From Flavobacteriales bacterium (GTDB lineage: Bacteria; Bacteroidota; Bacteroidia; Flavobacteriales_D; Crocinitomicaceae): a DNA stretch of 42,050 nt. Below are positions 34,192 to 41,977 of the stretch, one piece after another. Below the pieces are notes generated by a model that did no database searches, was not told where the DNA came from, and saw only the letters and a program-made list of their open reading frames with translations. Every line of letters begins with the position of its first letter. The stretch's first letter is position 1. The stretch spans positions 1-42,050 of the forward strand of contig JABXHO010000083.1 of the NCBI GenBank assembly GCA_013373595.1. Direction: 5' to 3'. The position numbers were made by a program, and so were the translations under genes.

Positions 34192-36717
34192 CTATAGTTT
34201 CATCAGTTTTCTGGATTCCAAGAAGTTTCCACGGGAGTCTATCAAAGTTACGAAATATAATCCGTTCTCAAATTGAGAGACATCTATGGTGTAGTTCTTA
34301 GTTTCTGTACAGTGCATTCTGTTGACTTCTTTACCCGAGATATCAGTAAGTACGATTGAACTTATACCATTCTCGTCACTCAAGGAAACATGGATAGATG
34401 TATTCGATGGATTTGGATACACCTCCCACTTAAAGTTTCTACTCTCCAATGTCTCATTTAAATAGGCTGTGGAGTCAAACAGTAAATTCAGTGAATCACA
34501 GGTAAACGGATAGCGTTCGGAAATAGTCGTATCGCGCACGTAGATGGAATACGCCATTTGTGGGAGTTGGATGTTTGGGTTAATGGGGTACCAAAAGTCT
34601 TCAGATGCCGTAACACCAACCTCTAGTGAAACTTGATATTTGCCAATAAAGTGATAATAATAACCACTTAAGAATATCGACGAATCTCCAACCACACTGT
34701 CAATTTCACACATGGGTTCGATTTTAAAGGTATGAGATGTAAGGGTTGAATCATAAATTGAGCTACCGGGCGAAATTGGATAAACATCGTAATAGAGGTC
34801 TTCTACCTTCTGCAAAGAATTAGTTCTACTGTGGCGCATCCAGGTATCCAGTAATTCAGCGCTATCCCCCATGAACTGCGAAAAATGGTAATTAATCCTG
34901 TATTTGTATCTCACCGCTTCATAATTCAACCCAAGTTCGAGCGGGAATGAACTCCCCAAGGGACCATTGTAAATTTGATTCAAAGGTCTATCCAGAAAAA
35001 AAGACACCGTGTCTTGTTCTACAACTTGAGAAGATATAAGGGGAGTAGTTGGGTGAATAATCTGGTATTCAGGAAAGTCAATCATGCCTATGGCTTTTTC
35101 AGCATTCAATCTTCCCCATCCACTTAGTTCTGAATAGTCGGTTGGAGGATTGTTTTCAGCTGTTGGAGTAGCGGACTTCTGTATAATGTATTCCACATCC
35201 GCCGGATCAAGATTTAATTCCGAATAGCACGTATCATTGTAATGACTGAGCAACAAAGCCGCAACACCACTCACGTGCGGAGCAGCAGATGACGTTCCAT
35301 TATACTGGCCGTAAGGTTGAGGGTTGGGGTTATTCGCGGAAGTGTCCTGTACGGAAGAAGTCGTCCAAATTAAATCTTTTGTGCCAGGTGCAATTACATC
35401 AATATCCCGTCCCTTTAGCGGAAAATAGGAATCACTGGCATTTACTAATGGATTGAGTCTATTGCCATCCGTTCCAGAAGAACCGACACTGATAATCCAA
35501 GAATCATCATAGCTATATGGATATTTCTCAAGATTATCCACATAGGTATTTGGATCCAAGGTTGTGGGTGGCAGGTACACCTTATTCCCACGACTAACCA
35601 CATTCACCACACCGTTTTGTAAGGAGAATAAGAACGACTCTCTACATAAATTGCATTCCGTAAATTCACCGCCAAGTCCGAAAGTACCACCACCGCCCAG
35701 CGTATCCAGTGGCTCATCTTCTTGTTTGTTCGTTGCATCAACGCTCACAGCATAGCTGTGATTTCCAATGTGAATGCCATACCCCGCTTGCAGACCAGAA
35801 GAATTATCTAATGGTTGACTTTGTCCCCAATCGTAATATGAACCTACGGAACGGGCAGCATTAATAATCCCAACGGATAACTGCTCTATATTGCTCACGT
35901 TTCCACCACCTTGATTGTATCGGAAATCGATTAAACTCACCCCTGTAGAATCTGAGCCGTCTCCACCTGCTATTCCAGCAATGCCTGTACTATTGTTTCG
36001 TCTTGCTCCGATAATTCCTGCTCCCTTAGTTCCGTGATTGCGATTATCGGTTCCCCACACAGCAGGATAGTTGGAATTCCATGCCCAACCCGTCAATACA
36101 TCTAAATCTGCATTGGTTGTATCAATACCCGTATCGAATACCCCTACCTTAATCCATGGTACACCAGTTTCGACTTCCCATGCCGGCTCTACATTGATAT
36201 GAGCATTCGGATAAGCAGTTCCGTACAAGGACTGCTGCTGGTTGTACATCGTGTCATTTGGAACAGATAATAACTCAACTTCAAATTTTGGATCAACGTA
36301 GATCACAATAGGATATGCATTCTTTAAACTTCTTGTGAACGTTTGAAAGTCAACATTTTCAGGTCTGTTCACACTAAATGTTGCCCAGAATGGCGGTATT
36401 GAAACTTTCTGTCCCTGACGACCAATAGAAATCGTATCACTCGTTTTGAGGTTCAGGAAAATTTTTCGGCATTCCAATTGATTGATATTAAACAGACTTT
36501 GATCGATTTTCGACAATTCGTAAATCCCTTCATCCGATAATACTGTCTCCAAGTTAAAATAGGAATCATTCCTATTATCAACCTCATCCCAATTGAGTAG
36601 TTGATGATTGAAACGAACCATGACACTATTTGTATCATAGTTACTTTGACCAAAGCACGTTACTTGAGCGAAGATAGAAATGCAGCATACTAAATACCAC
36701 AACAATAGTTTGTTCAT
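34192..36717 (-). CDS. T9SS-secreted S8 family serine peptidase (subtilisin-like)
   Basis: The 841-residue extracellular protease has a signal peptide (to VTCFGQ) and a propeptide-like region (about 30-165). The subtilase domain carries Asp195 (VGVFDTGIDT), His228 (NHGTKGAG) and Ser476 (NGTSSAAPHVSGVAALLL), so the triad is complete. An insertion between His and Ser holds a CxxC (ECNLCRES). A beta-rich module (about 560-760) precedes a type A sorting domain (WEVYPNPSNTS to the end). It is probably secreted by T9SS to degrade external proteins. It is first in an operon with the propeller-like protein and is divergent from a small XRE regulator. Confidence 0.92.
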   Translation of the reverse strand: MNKLLLWYLVCCISIFAQVTCFGQSNYDTNSVMVRFNHQLLNWDEVDNRNDSYFNLETVLSDEGIYELSKIDQSLFNINQLECRKIFLNLKTSDTISIGRQGQKVSIPPFWATFSVNRPENVDFQTFTRSLKNAYPIVIYVDPKFEVELLSVPNDTMYNQQQSLYGTAYPNAHINVEPAWEVETGVPWIKVGVFDTGIDTTNADLDVLTGWAWNSNYPAVWGTDNRNHGTKGAGIIGARRNNSTGIAGIAGGDGSDSTGVSLIDFRYNQGGGNVSNIEQLSVGIINAARSVGSYYDWGQSQPLDNSSGLQAGYGIHIGNHSYAVSVDATNKQEDEPLDTLGGGGTFGLGGEFTECNLCRESFLFSLQNGVVNVVSRGNKVYLPPTTLDPNTYVDNLEKYPYSYDDSWIISVGSSGTDGNRLNPLVNASDSYFPLKGRDIDVIAPGTKDLIWTTSSVQDTSANNPNPQPYGQYNGTSSAAPHVSGVAALLLSHYNDTCYSELNLDPADVEYIIQKSATPTAENNPPTDYSELSGWGRLNAEKAIGMIDFPEYQIIHPTTPLISSQVVEQDTVSFFLDRPLNQIYNGPLGSSFPLELGLNYEAVRYKYRINYHFSQFMGDSAELLDTWMRHSRTNSLQKVEDLYYDVYPISPGSSIYDSTLTSHTFKIEPMCEIDSVVGDSSIFLSGYYYHFIGKYQVSLEVGVTASEDFWYPINPNIQLPQMAYSIYVRDTTISERYPFTCDSLNLLFDSTAYLNETLESRNFKWEVYPNPSNTSIHVSLSDENGISSIVLTDISGKEVNRMHCTETKNYTIDVSQFENGLYFVTLIDSRGNFLESRKLMKL

Positions 36718-36768
36718 TCTTGTTCATTTTCAGTGAATTCGTGTTACAACGAATATACTCGATTACTT

Positions 36769-36783
36769 CGTAATTGAATTACG
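36769..36783. other. 6-3-6 inverted repeat in the subtilase 5' UTR
   Basis: CGTAAT and ATTACG flank TGA. A second repeat, ATTCG/CGAAT with an 8-nt loop, lies at 36737-36754. Both fall between the predicted subtilase transcription start (about 36805) and its ATG at 36717, so they are leader hairpins or additional operator half-sites. Confidence 0.5.
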
Positions 36784-36811
36784 TATAGGAGTATGTGATT
36801 TGGCTATAAAA

Positions 36812-36842
36812 CAAACATACGACATTAATGTCGTTAAATCAA
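36812..36842 (-). promoter_or_regulatory. Subtilase promoter containing a perfect 16-bp palindrome
   Basis: On the minus strand TTG (36842-36840), a 20-nt spacer, and TATGTTTG (36819-36812) form a full -33/-7 Bacteroidota promoter. The spacer contains the perfect palindrome ACGACATTAATGTCGT (36819-36834), which touches the -7 box. This is the classical place for a repressor operator. The divergent XRE regulator is the obvious candidate binder (inferred). Confidence 0.62.
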
Positions 36843-37097
36843 GTTTGCTTATGTCTTTTTTTGTGTGTGCCCAGTAAACACGAACAATATCATAGTTATC
36901 TGTCCAAAATTGGAAAACGTATTTCACACGAACGCAAAAAGCAGAATATTAGTCAGGCTCAGCTTGCGTTCGAAATACACTCCACAACTCGACAAATTCA
37001 GCGAATCGAGAAAGGTGAAATTAACGCTGGATTGACTTATTATATTGCCATAAGTGAAGCCCTTAATGTTTCCTTGTCAGAGTTACTGAACCTTTAA
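36828..37097 (+). CDS. Small XRE-type helix-turn-helix regulator
   Basis: The 89-residue frame encodes a compact Cro/CI-type DNA-binding domain: LSKIGKRISHERKKQNISQA (helix 1), AQLAFEIHSTTRQIQRIEKG (helix-turn-helix) and YYIAISEALNVSLSELLNL. The ATG at 36828 lies inside the 16-bp operator palindrome and yields an odd Cys/Leu-rich N-terminus (MSLNQVCLCLFLCV). A GTG at 36867 (giving MPSKHEQYH...) is therefore a likely true start. A near-consensus -7 box CAAGTTTG (36840-36847) would support it. The gene is divergent from the subtilase operon and probably autoregulates. Confidence 0.8.
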   Translation: MSLNQVCLCLFLCVPSKHEQYHSYLSKIGKRISHERKKQNISQAQLAFEIHSTTRQIQRIEKGEINAGLTYYIAISEALNVSLSELLNL

Positions 37098-37199
37098 CTC
37101 CCCATCAACACTTCTCTTTTAATAACTCCAACCACTTCCACCCTTTTCAAGGCACTATTCTTGTAACTTCAAAAGAAAAACAACAAACCCACCCCTTCT

Positions 37200-38525
37200 A
37201 TGGCGAAAAAGAAAAAAGTGTTTGTTTTAGACACATCCGTACTCCTACACGACTACCAATCTATCACCTCATTCGATAAAAATGATGTAGTAATTCCAAT
37301 TACTGTCCTCGAAGAATTGGACAAATTCAAAGTTGGAAACGATTCCAAAAACTTTACTGCCCGTGAGGTAATTCGGTTCATCGATAAGATCTCTGGACAA
37401 CATGGATTGCAAAATTGGATCAGTTTGGGTGATCATCTTGGGAAGTTTAAAATCATCATGGATTGTCACCCCGAAAACATGAATGCAGAGGACATTTACG
37501 CCCGAGGGAAAAACGATCATAAAATCATCAATGCGGCGCTCTGCCTAAAGCAAGAAATCAAAAGCAAAGACATTGTACTCGTAACGAAGGACATCAACTT
37601 GCGTATCAAGGCAAAGGCATTGGGTATTATCGCAGAAGATTACGAAACAGGAAAAGTCAGTTCCGAAGAGTTACAATCCAACGCCATTCAGCTGATTGAA
37701 AATGTTGATTCGGAGCAGATTCGTCAAATTTTCACCAAAGGTTCCATCGATGAAGACGGTATTTTGGGCGAACATAAAGTTGCAAACGGATACTATATTT
37801 TAAAGAACGGAACGTCTTCATCGCTAGCGGTCTACAATTCACGTTTGGATCAAATCGAGCGCATCGAAAAGGAGTTTGTATATGGCGTAAAGCCTAAAAA
37901 TTCAGAGCAAGCCTTCGCCTTCAACGCATTGCTCAACGATAATATCAAGCTCGTCGCGTTACAGGGAGTGGCAGGAACTGGAAAAACATTGCTTGCCTTA
38001 GCCTCAGCGCTGGAGCAGCATAAGAAATACCATCAAATCATACTTGCGCGACCGATTGTTCCGCTATCGAATAAAGAAATCGGTTTCCTTCCAGGCAATG
38101 CCGACGATAAAATTGGACCGTACATGGAACCCTTGTGGGACAATTTGAAATTCATCAAAGCGCAATTTGGCGAAAATGAGAAAAAACACAAGGCAATTTT
38201 GGCATTGGAGGAAAGTGGAAAAATTGTGATCTCGCCTTTGGCATTTATTCGTGGGCGTAGTCTTTCGAACATCATGTTCATCATCGACGAAGCGCAGAAC
38301 CTCACCCCTCACGAAGTGAAAACCATCATTACGCGGGCCGGTGAGAATACGAAGATTGTCTTTACGGGAGACGTCAACCAAATTGATACACCGTACTTGG
38401 ATGAAAACAGTAATGGACTCGCCTATTTGGTCGATCGGCTGAAAGGTCAGTCCTTGTTTGCACATGTCCAATTGGAAAAAGGAGAACGCTCCGAATTGGC
38501 GAATTTGGCGAATGATTTGTTGTAG
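37200..38525 (+). CDS. PIN domain-PhoH ATPase fusion protein
   Basis: The 441-residue protein combines an N-terminal PIN ribonuclease domain (about 1-145) with a C-terminal PhoH-type ATPase (about 235-441). The PIN acidic residues are in VLDTSVLLHD (D11), ELDKF, KNDHKI and VTKDINL (D130). The ATPase has Walker A GVAGTGKT (256-263), Walker B IIDEAQN (361-367) and a sensor-like FTGDVNQID. PhoH2-type enzymes of this layout are ATP-driven RNA helicase-ribonucleases. The gene stands alone with 102 bp upstream and its own weak -7 box (TATTCTTG near 37156). Confidence 0.93.
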   Translation: MAKKKKVFVLDTSVLLHDYQSITSFDKNDVVIPITVLEELDKFKVGNDSKNFTAREVIRFIDKISGQHGLQNWISLGDHLGKFKIIMDCHPENMNAEDIYARGKNDHKIINAALCLKQEIKSKDIVLVTKDINLRIKAKALGIIAEDYETGKVSSEELQSNAIQLIENVDSEQIRQIFTKGSIDEDGILGEHKVANGYYILKNGTSSSLAVYNSRLDQIERIEKEFVYGVKPKNSEQAFAFNALLNDNIKLVALQGVAGTGKTLLALASALEQHKKYHQIILARPIVPLSNKEIGFLPGNADDKIGPYMEPLWDNLKFIKAQFGENEKKHKAILALEESGKIVISPLAFIRGRSLSNIMFIIDEAQNLTPHEVKTIITRAGENTKIVFTGDVNQIDTPYLDENSNGLAYLVDRLKGQSLFAHVQLEKGERSELANLANDLL

Positions 38526-38556
38526 TCTGACATCCGATTACCGAAAAACCAACTGA

Positions 38557-38578
38557 ACGCTGAGCGAAGCCGAAGCGT
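38557..38578. repeat. Short dispersed-type palindrome (CTGAGCGAAG motif)
   Basis: ACGCT and AGCGT flank GAGCGAAGCCGA. The core 'CTGAGCGAAG(C/T)CGAAG' resembles a short palindrome that, from general knowledge, is dispersed through many Bacteroidota and cyanobacterial genomes. Copy number cannot be seen in this window. Confidence 0.4.
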
Positions 38579-38698
38579 GATGAGATGAAGTCAAAAATTG
38601 GAGATTAGATCGTAGCGGCAATTGCATCCTTAGATTTTTAGGCTGCCCGAGCGGTCTACGGGTTTTAGTCCAGACGTAAATAGTGGTTCTGCTAATTG

Positions 38699-38736
38699 TT
38701 ACTAGGGGCACTTCGGGTACCTCAGTGCCCTACTAA
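38699..38736. repeat. Long imperfect hairpin, 13 nt per arm
   Basis: TTACTAGGGGCACT (38699-38712) pairs with AGTGCCCTACTAA (38724-38736), with one bulged G and one C-C mismatch. The loop contains GGTACC. Six A follow the 3' arm on the plus strand; there is no T-run, so it is not an intrinsic terminator in either direction. Confidence 0.6.
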
Positions 38737-38840
38737 AAAAGCGCCACACACCATTTTTCATCAGGAGCTATCACCCTTCGCCCTGGCAGGAGCAAATCGC
38801 TAACTGAAATAAAAACGCTTTCTTGTGAAAAAAAAGCAAC

Positions 38841-39293
38841 ATGAGTATAGCGGGGAAAATAGTGAAAGATGCCAAAGAGTTTGTGGATCGAGCTGCAACT
38901 GAGCAGGTTCAAAAATTCAATGAGCCATCGTTTGGTAAAGGTGATGCAGGAACACTACACGGCGCCAGAACCGATGCCAATGGATACAAGTTTTTACACA
39001 TCACTTTATTCGGAACACCCAATATCAAAGTTGTGAAAGGGTGTAATCTACAATTTGAAAGTTCAAAAGGAACCATTTCCTGTCATTCCGACACAAAAGA
39101 TATTGAATCCATCTATTCCACAACCCTTGGGAAAGGCATTACCAGCTTCGAAATTTACCTCGATGAAAGCCTTTATCAATCATTAAAATCTCCCGTCACT
39201 GCAGTCGACATCACCTTTCCACGAAAATTGTTTAGGAAAGATTCGTTTACATTTACGATTGATCCTTCGATTTTCTTGAAGCTCTTGAAGTAG
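38841..39293 (+). CDS. Hypothetical protein
   Basis: The 150-residue soluble protein has a helical N-terminus (about 1-30) followed by an all-beta body with alternating strands (for example FLHITLFGTPNIKVVKGCNL and KGITSFEIYLDES) and a hydrophobic C-terminus (SIFLKLLK). It has no signal peptide and no recognisable family. It begins immediately after the palindrome-rich spacer and stands alone on the plus strand next to a minus-strand accessory block, so it may be a recent acquisition. Confidence 0.65.
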   Translation: MSIAGKIVKDAKEFVDRAATEQVQKFNEPSFGKGDAGTLHGARTDANGYKFLHITLFGTPNIKVVKGCNLQFESSKGTISCHSDTKDIESIYSTTLGKGITSFEIYLDESLYQSLKSPVTAVDITFPRKLFRKDSFTFTIDPSIFLKLLK

Positions 39294-39340
39294 TGGTTAA
39301 CGTAACGGTTTATTTCCACTGTATCTGGTAGCGACATTCA

Positions 39341-39619
39341 TTATTGAATATTCTCCAAATCTTGTCTTCCAATAATTGCCATTATTTCCACCACACCTTG
39401 ATTAATGCGGTAATAAATACTATCGACCCCGCATAAACAGCGTCTGTAACCAGGTTTTATGAAATCTACTGCTTCAAATGAGAATGGCTGTCTGGCGATT
39501 AATTCGAAGAATGTATTAAAGTACTTGTCTGCTTGTGATTCGCCAAATTGACGAACGCCATAGTGATGGATTCGGATCAAGTCATCTTTGACGTCATTAC
39601 TTAATCTGTATTTAGCCAT
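39341..39619 (-). CDS. parE: ParE/RelE-superfamily toxin
   Basis: The 92-residue protein shows the ParE pattern: RLSNDVKDDLIRIHHYGVRQ at the N-terminus, FGESQADKYFNTFFELIA, GYRRCLCGVDSIYYRI, and IMAIIGRQD at the C-terminus. ParE-type toxins inhibit DNA gyrase; RelE-type cut mRNA at the ribosome. The FGxxQAxxY signature favours ParE. It overlaps the antitoxin gene by 8 bp, the usual antitoxin-first order. Confidence 0.85.
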   Translation of the reverse strand: MAKYRLSNDVKDDLIRIHHYGVRQFGESQADKYFNTFFELIARQPFSFEAVDFIKPGYRRCLCGVDSIYYRINQGVVEIMAIIGRQDLENIQ

Positions 39620-39851
39620 TAAGTAATGACTTTGATTTTGCCAGTATTTGTTCTTTTGTCTCCTCCGTAAAACCGCTTTGTTCGGCTGTGGTCACTTTTG
39701 CCTTTATCCAATCAATTTGCTTTTGTTGACTTCTAGCTTGTCTGACCAAATCATTAATCAGCTCACTTTTACTGGAATATTCTTTACTATCTACCTGACT
39801 TTTCAGCCATTTGTCATTCGGTTCTGTAAGTGAAATGCTTTGTCGTGCCAT
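39612..39851 (-). CDS. parD: ParD-family antitoxin
   Basis: The 79-residue protein has an N-terminal ribbon-helix-helix: RQSISLTEPNDKWLKSQVDS then SSKSELINDLVRQARSQQ. A Glu/Lys-rich, probably disordered C-terminal arm (EETKEQILAKSKSLL) would wrap the toxin. It is first in the pair, with an operator-like inverted repeat directly upstream (39862-39881). Confidence 0.87.
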   Translation of the reverse strand: MARQSISLTEPNDKWLKSQVDSKEYSSKSELINDLVRQARSQQKQIDWIKAKVTTAEQSGFTEETKEQILAKSKSLLNG

Positions 39852-39861
39852 AACATACTAA

Positions 39862-39892
39862 TTGGTGAAAAATTACACCAAAAACAAAAGTG
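39862..39892 (-). promoter_or_regulatory. parDE promoter-operator
   Basis: TTGGTG (39862-39867) and CACCAA (39876-39881) form a perfect 6-8-6 inverted repeat 11 bp upstream of parD. A near-consensus -7 box CACTTTTG (minus strand, 39892-39885) places the transcription start inside it. A further ACACCA/TGGTGT pairing extends outward to about 39927. This is the expected site for ParD-type autorepression. Confidence 0.6.
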
Positions 39893-39966
39893 AAGCAGAC
39901 TTTATTTTTTGTGGTGTTTACTTCTTATTGTTGCTACGCGGTAATATAGTGCTTTTGGTAGTTGGC

Positions 39967-40476
39967 TTATCTGTTATGTTCATTTCTCAATCGCCCTCCC
40001 AATAAATAATATACTTGACGATATGCACCAATATCTGTTTTGCCTTTATATTCAATTTGAAGGTTGTTTTTTAGCTCTTTATAGTTCGAGTAATAGAAGC
40101 TTGAGAACCTTTGAATCACTTTTTCATTTCGGATGATCCAAACAGCTTCGTGAGTACCAGCCCTAGAATATTCATCTATGGTTATGTAAAAATCATTCTC
40201 TTTCCAACCATGTACCTTATGCAAAAAAGTAAACACGGGAATTATGGAGGTGATACTATCACTATTCAGTTTTATAATTTTGATTTGACTGAGCACGAAG
40301 AGTAAAACAAGGATATATCCAATCACTAAACCAGAAAAAGACAAAATCATCACGTTGTTAGATGATTCCATAAACTCTAAGGATAGTATGAATGCTAAGA
40401 ATGATATCATTAAGCACAAGAAAATTGGCAAAACCAATCCTCCGAAAAATGTATATTTTGATTTAATTGAGTGCAT
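39967..40476 (-). CDS. Hypothetical membrane protein
   Basis: The 169-residue protein has two membrane helices (about 12-33 and 42-66). A cytoplasmic or periplasmic domain of about 95 residues follows, ending GAYRQVYYLLGGRLRNEHNR. The layout resembles small PH-like or YcxB-like membrane proteins, but I do not recognise a family. It is flanked by GTTATG (near 40504 on the minus strand) and CATAAC (at its 3' end). Accessory-region gene. Confidence 0.62.
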   Translation of the reverse strand: MHSIKSKYTFFGGLVLPIFLCLMISFLAFILSLEFMESSNNVMILSFSGLVIGYILVLLFVLSQIKIIKLNSDSITSIIPVFTFLHKVHGWKENDFYITIDEYSRAGTHEAVWIIRNEKVIQRFSSFYYSNYKELKNNLQIEYKGKTDIGAYRQVYYLLGGRLRNEHNR

Positions 40477-40535
40477 TTTATGATAAATGTCTGTTAACCA
40501 TAACGATCCGCGCCTAGGAAGCGTACAGCTTCTCG

Positions 40536-40549
40536 AATATAATTATATT
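40536..40549. other. 14-bp perfect palindrome at the methyltransferase 3' end
   Basis: AATATAATTATATT reads the same on both strands and contains the TAA stop of the downstream-reading minus-strand methyltransferase gene. GAAGC/GCTTC near 40518-40533 adds a second small stem. Together they may act as a 3'-end stabiliser. Confidence 0.4.
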
Positions 40550-41283
40550 GCGGCTTGATTTGTAGGTGCTATTACCAACTTCCTTCCTTTTATTCCGGAT
40601 GCGCAACCGAAAAAATACTCGATGTATTCTACTTCGAAATCGTATTTTTCAAATATCCGTTTAACTTCTTTTGAGTTTTGAAAGTTTTCTGTGTAAACAC
40701 CTAACATTTTATATGTTGAAGGGTTTCCTAAAAATATCCAGCCAAGTACAGGTATCACTCTCTTGAGATAAAACAAGTAGAAGAACTTTAGAACCTTTCC
40801 TTTAGGCACCGAAACATCGATTAAACTGAATTGTCCGTTTGGTTTTAATATGCGTTCAATTTGTATAGCAAGGGCATCTAATTGGTCATGTGAAAATGTT
40901 TTCAAACCAAAACCAGATATTACACAATCAGCCAATTCAGTTTCTATTGAATTGTTAAACACATCTTCCTTTAGTACTGTGATCTTTTCCAGTTTAATCT
41001 TGGACGCTCTGTTTTTAGCATGTTTAACCATTTCTCCAGAGAAGTCTAGGGCAATTAGCTCCACATTTTGAGGTGCTCTTTTGGCAATGGGTTTCCAACA
41101 TTCACCCATTCCGGACATCAGATCAATAATTACCTTAGAATTTCTTAGGTCAATATCTTTTATACATTGTTTTCTCCATGCTGAACTAAAACCAAAAGAG
41201 GTTATATAATTCATTCTATCATATGAGCTACTCATCTTGTCAAATAGTTCTTCGACGTATTTTGAGTCATAGATATCTTGCAT
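40543..41283 (-). CDS. UbiE/COQ5-family SAM methyltransferase
   Basis: The 246-residue protein starts like UbiE (YVEELFDKMSSSYDRMNYIT, SAWRKQCI) and has a Rossmann core: VIIDLMSGMGE (motif I, usually with CGTG), IALDFSGEM (acidic ribose ligand) and VISGFGLKTF (in place of the AFGLRN of menaquinone enzymes). Hydrophobic segments at about 160-185 suggest membrane association. It is the second gene of the accessory block and is not next to men/ubi genes, so a role other than menaquinone methylation is likely. Membership is clear; the substrate is unknown. Confidence 0.8.
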   Translation of the reverse strand: MQDIYDSKYVEELFDKMSSSYDRMNYITSFGFSSAWRKQCIKDIDLRNSKVIIDLMSGMGECWKPIAKRAPQNVELIALDFSGEMVKHAKNRASKIKLEKITVLKEDVFNNSIETELADCVISGFGLKTFSHDQLDALAIQIERILKPNGQFSLIDVSVPKGKVLKFFYLFYLKRVIPVLGWIFLGNPSTYKMLGVYTENFQNSKEVKRIFEKYDFEVEYIEYFFGCASGIKGRKLVIAPTNQAAI

Positions 41284-41369
41284 CTGGTTTTTTATTGTTG
41301 GTATCGGTTCTCAAGTAGGAGACGCGGGCTTCTCGGTTGTGGTAGTTCAGCCCGTGGCTTTTAGTTGAT

Positions 41370-41977
41370 GTTAGCATTTCGTTTTTATTCGATTATTATT
41401 TTCTGAACTAAGGTTGGCATTGATTCTTTTAATTGAATAAATCTAATAACACCTTGTTCCCAAATGTATTCAATAATCCACTTTTTATCAGTAGTTAGTA
41501 TCCATGTCTCGGGTCTTGAGAAGAACTCGGTTGGCTTGTCTAAAAAGGCTTTGGCTGAAAATTCTAACTCAGGGTCACCACCTTGATAACAAACTATAAC
41601 CTCACTTTCGGTAGAAATGAGCGATGAAAACAGTTCTTTAAATTTCTCAGAATTAATTTCTACTTCACTAATATTAAATGAATTTATAGCATTTGAATCA
41701 TCAACATCAATTTGAAAATCTCCGTGAATACCTCTATAACCATCACGATTCCTTACACGCACGTTCGAATCAATCCAATTAAGATTCTCAAACTCGTAGT
41801 ACACAGAATAGGATTCATCTAATTTAACTAAATGTGATATTTGGGATGCTACTCGATCCCTTAGATCATTGAGTCGAACTTCCTCTTGGAGTTTCAGCCT
41901 TTTAGATTTAAGTTCTTCTATTTTTTCTTTGTCCATTTGAGTAGGTCTATCTATTCGGGTGCTCAATGAATGCTAAC
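41370..41977. repeat. 9-nt perfect inverted repeats bracketing an orphan gene
   Basis: GTTAGCATT (41370-41378) lies 6 bp from the stop, and its exact complement AATGCTAAC (41969-41977) lies 2 bp beyond the TTG start. Both arms are preceded, on their outer sides, by a GTTC..AGCCCG element (about 41348 and 41983-42000), so the match extends beyond nine bases with unequal spacing. On the outer left is also a GGGCT/AGCCC stem (about 41325-41355). Confidence 0.5.
41385..41936 (-). CDS. Hypothetical coiled-coil-containing protein
   Basis: From the ATG at 41936 the protein is 183 residues. A TTG at 41966 would add ten. The N-terminus (MDKEKIEELKSKRLKLQEEV) is a Lys/Glu heptad-like helix. A mixed alpha/beta domain with several Trp and Glu residues and an acidic patch follows. 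It has no signal, no membrane helix and no known family. It is bracketed by 9-nt inverted repeats. The 84 bp to the window end hold no gene. Confidence 0.62.
   Translation of the reverse strand: MDKEKIEELKSKRLKLQEEVRLNDLRDRVASQISHLVKLDESYSVYYEFENLNWIDSNVRVRNRDGYRGIHGDFQIDVDDSNAINSFNISEVEINSEKFKELFSSLISTESEVIVCYQGGDPELEFSAKAFLDKPTEFFSRPETWILTTDKKWIIEYIWEQGVIRFIQLKESMPTLVQKIIIE

Larger units (their letters stand above)
38526..38840. other. Palindrome-rich spacer without a gene
   Basis: This 315-bp stretch has no ORF. It holds at least three inverted-repeat structures in a row: ACGCT..AGCGT (38557-38578) around 'GAGCGAAGCCGA'; a nested hairpin 38612-38659 (GTAG/CTAC outside, GCATCCT/AGGCTGC inside); and a long stem 38699-38736. 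The base composition is more GC-rich than the neighbouring accessory genes. It looks like a cluster of dispersed palindromic elements. I see no tRNA or riboswitch. Confidence 0.5.

Noticed and set aside
38690-38740. tRNA-like stem in the palindrome spacer
   Set aside because: No cloverleaf, anticodon arm or T-loop sequence; only one long stem.
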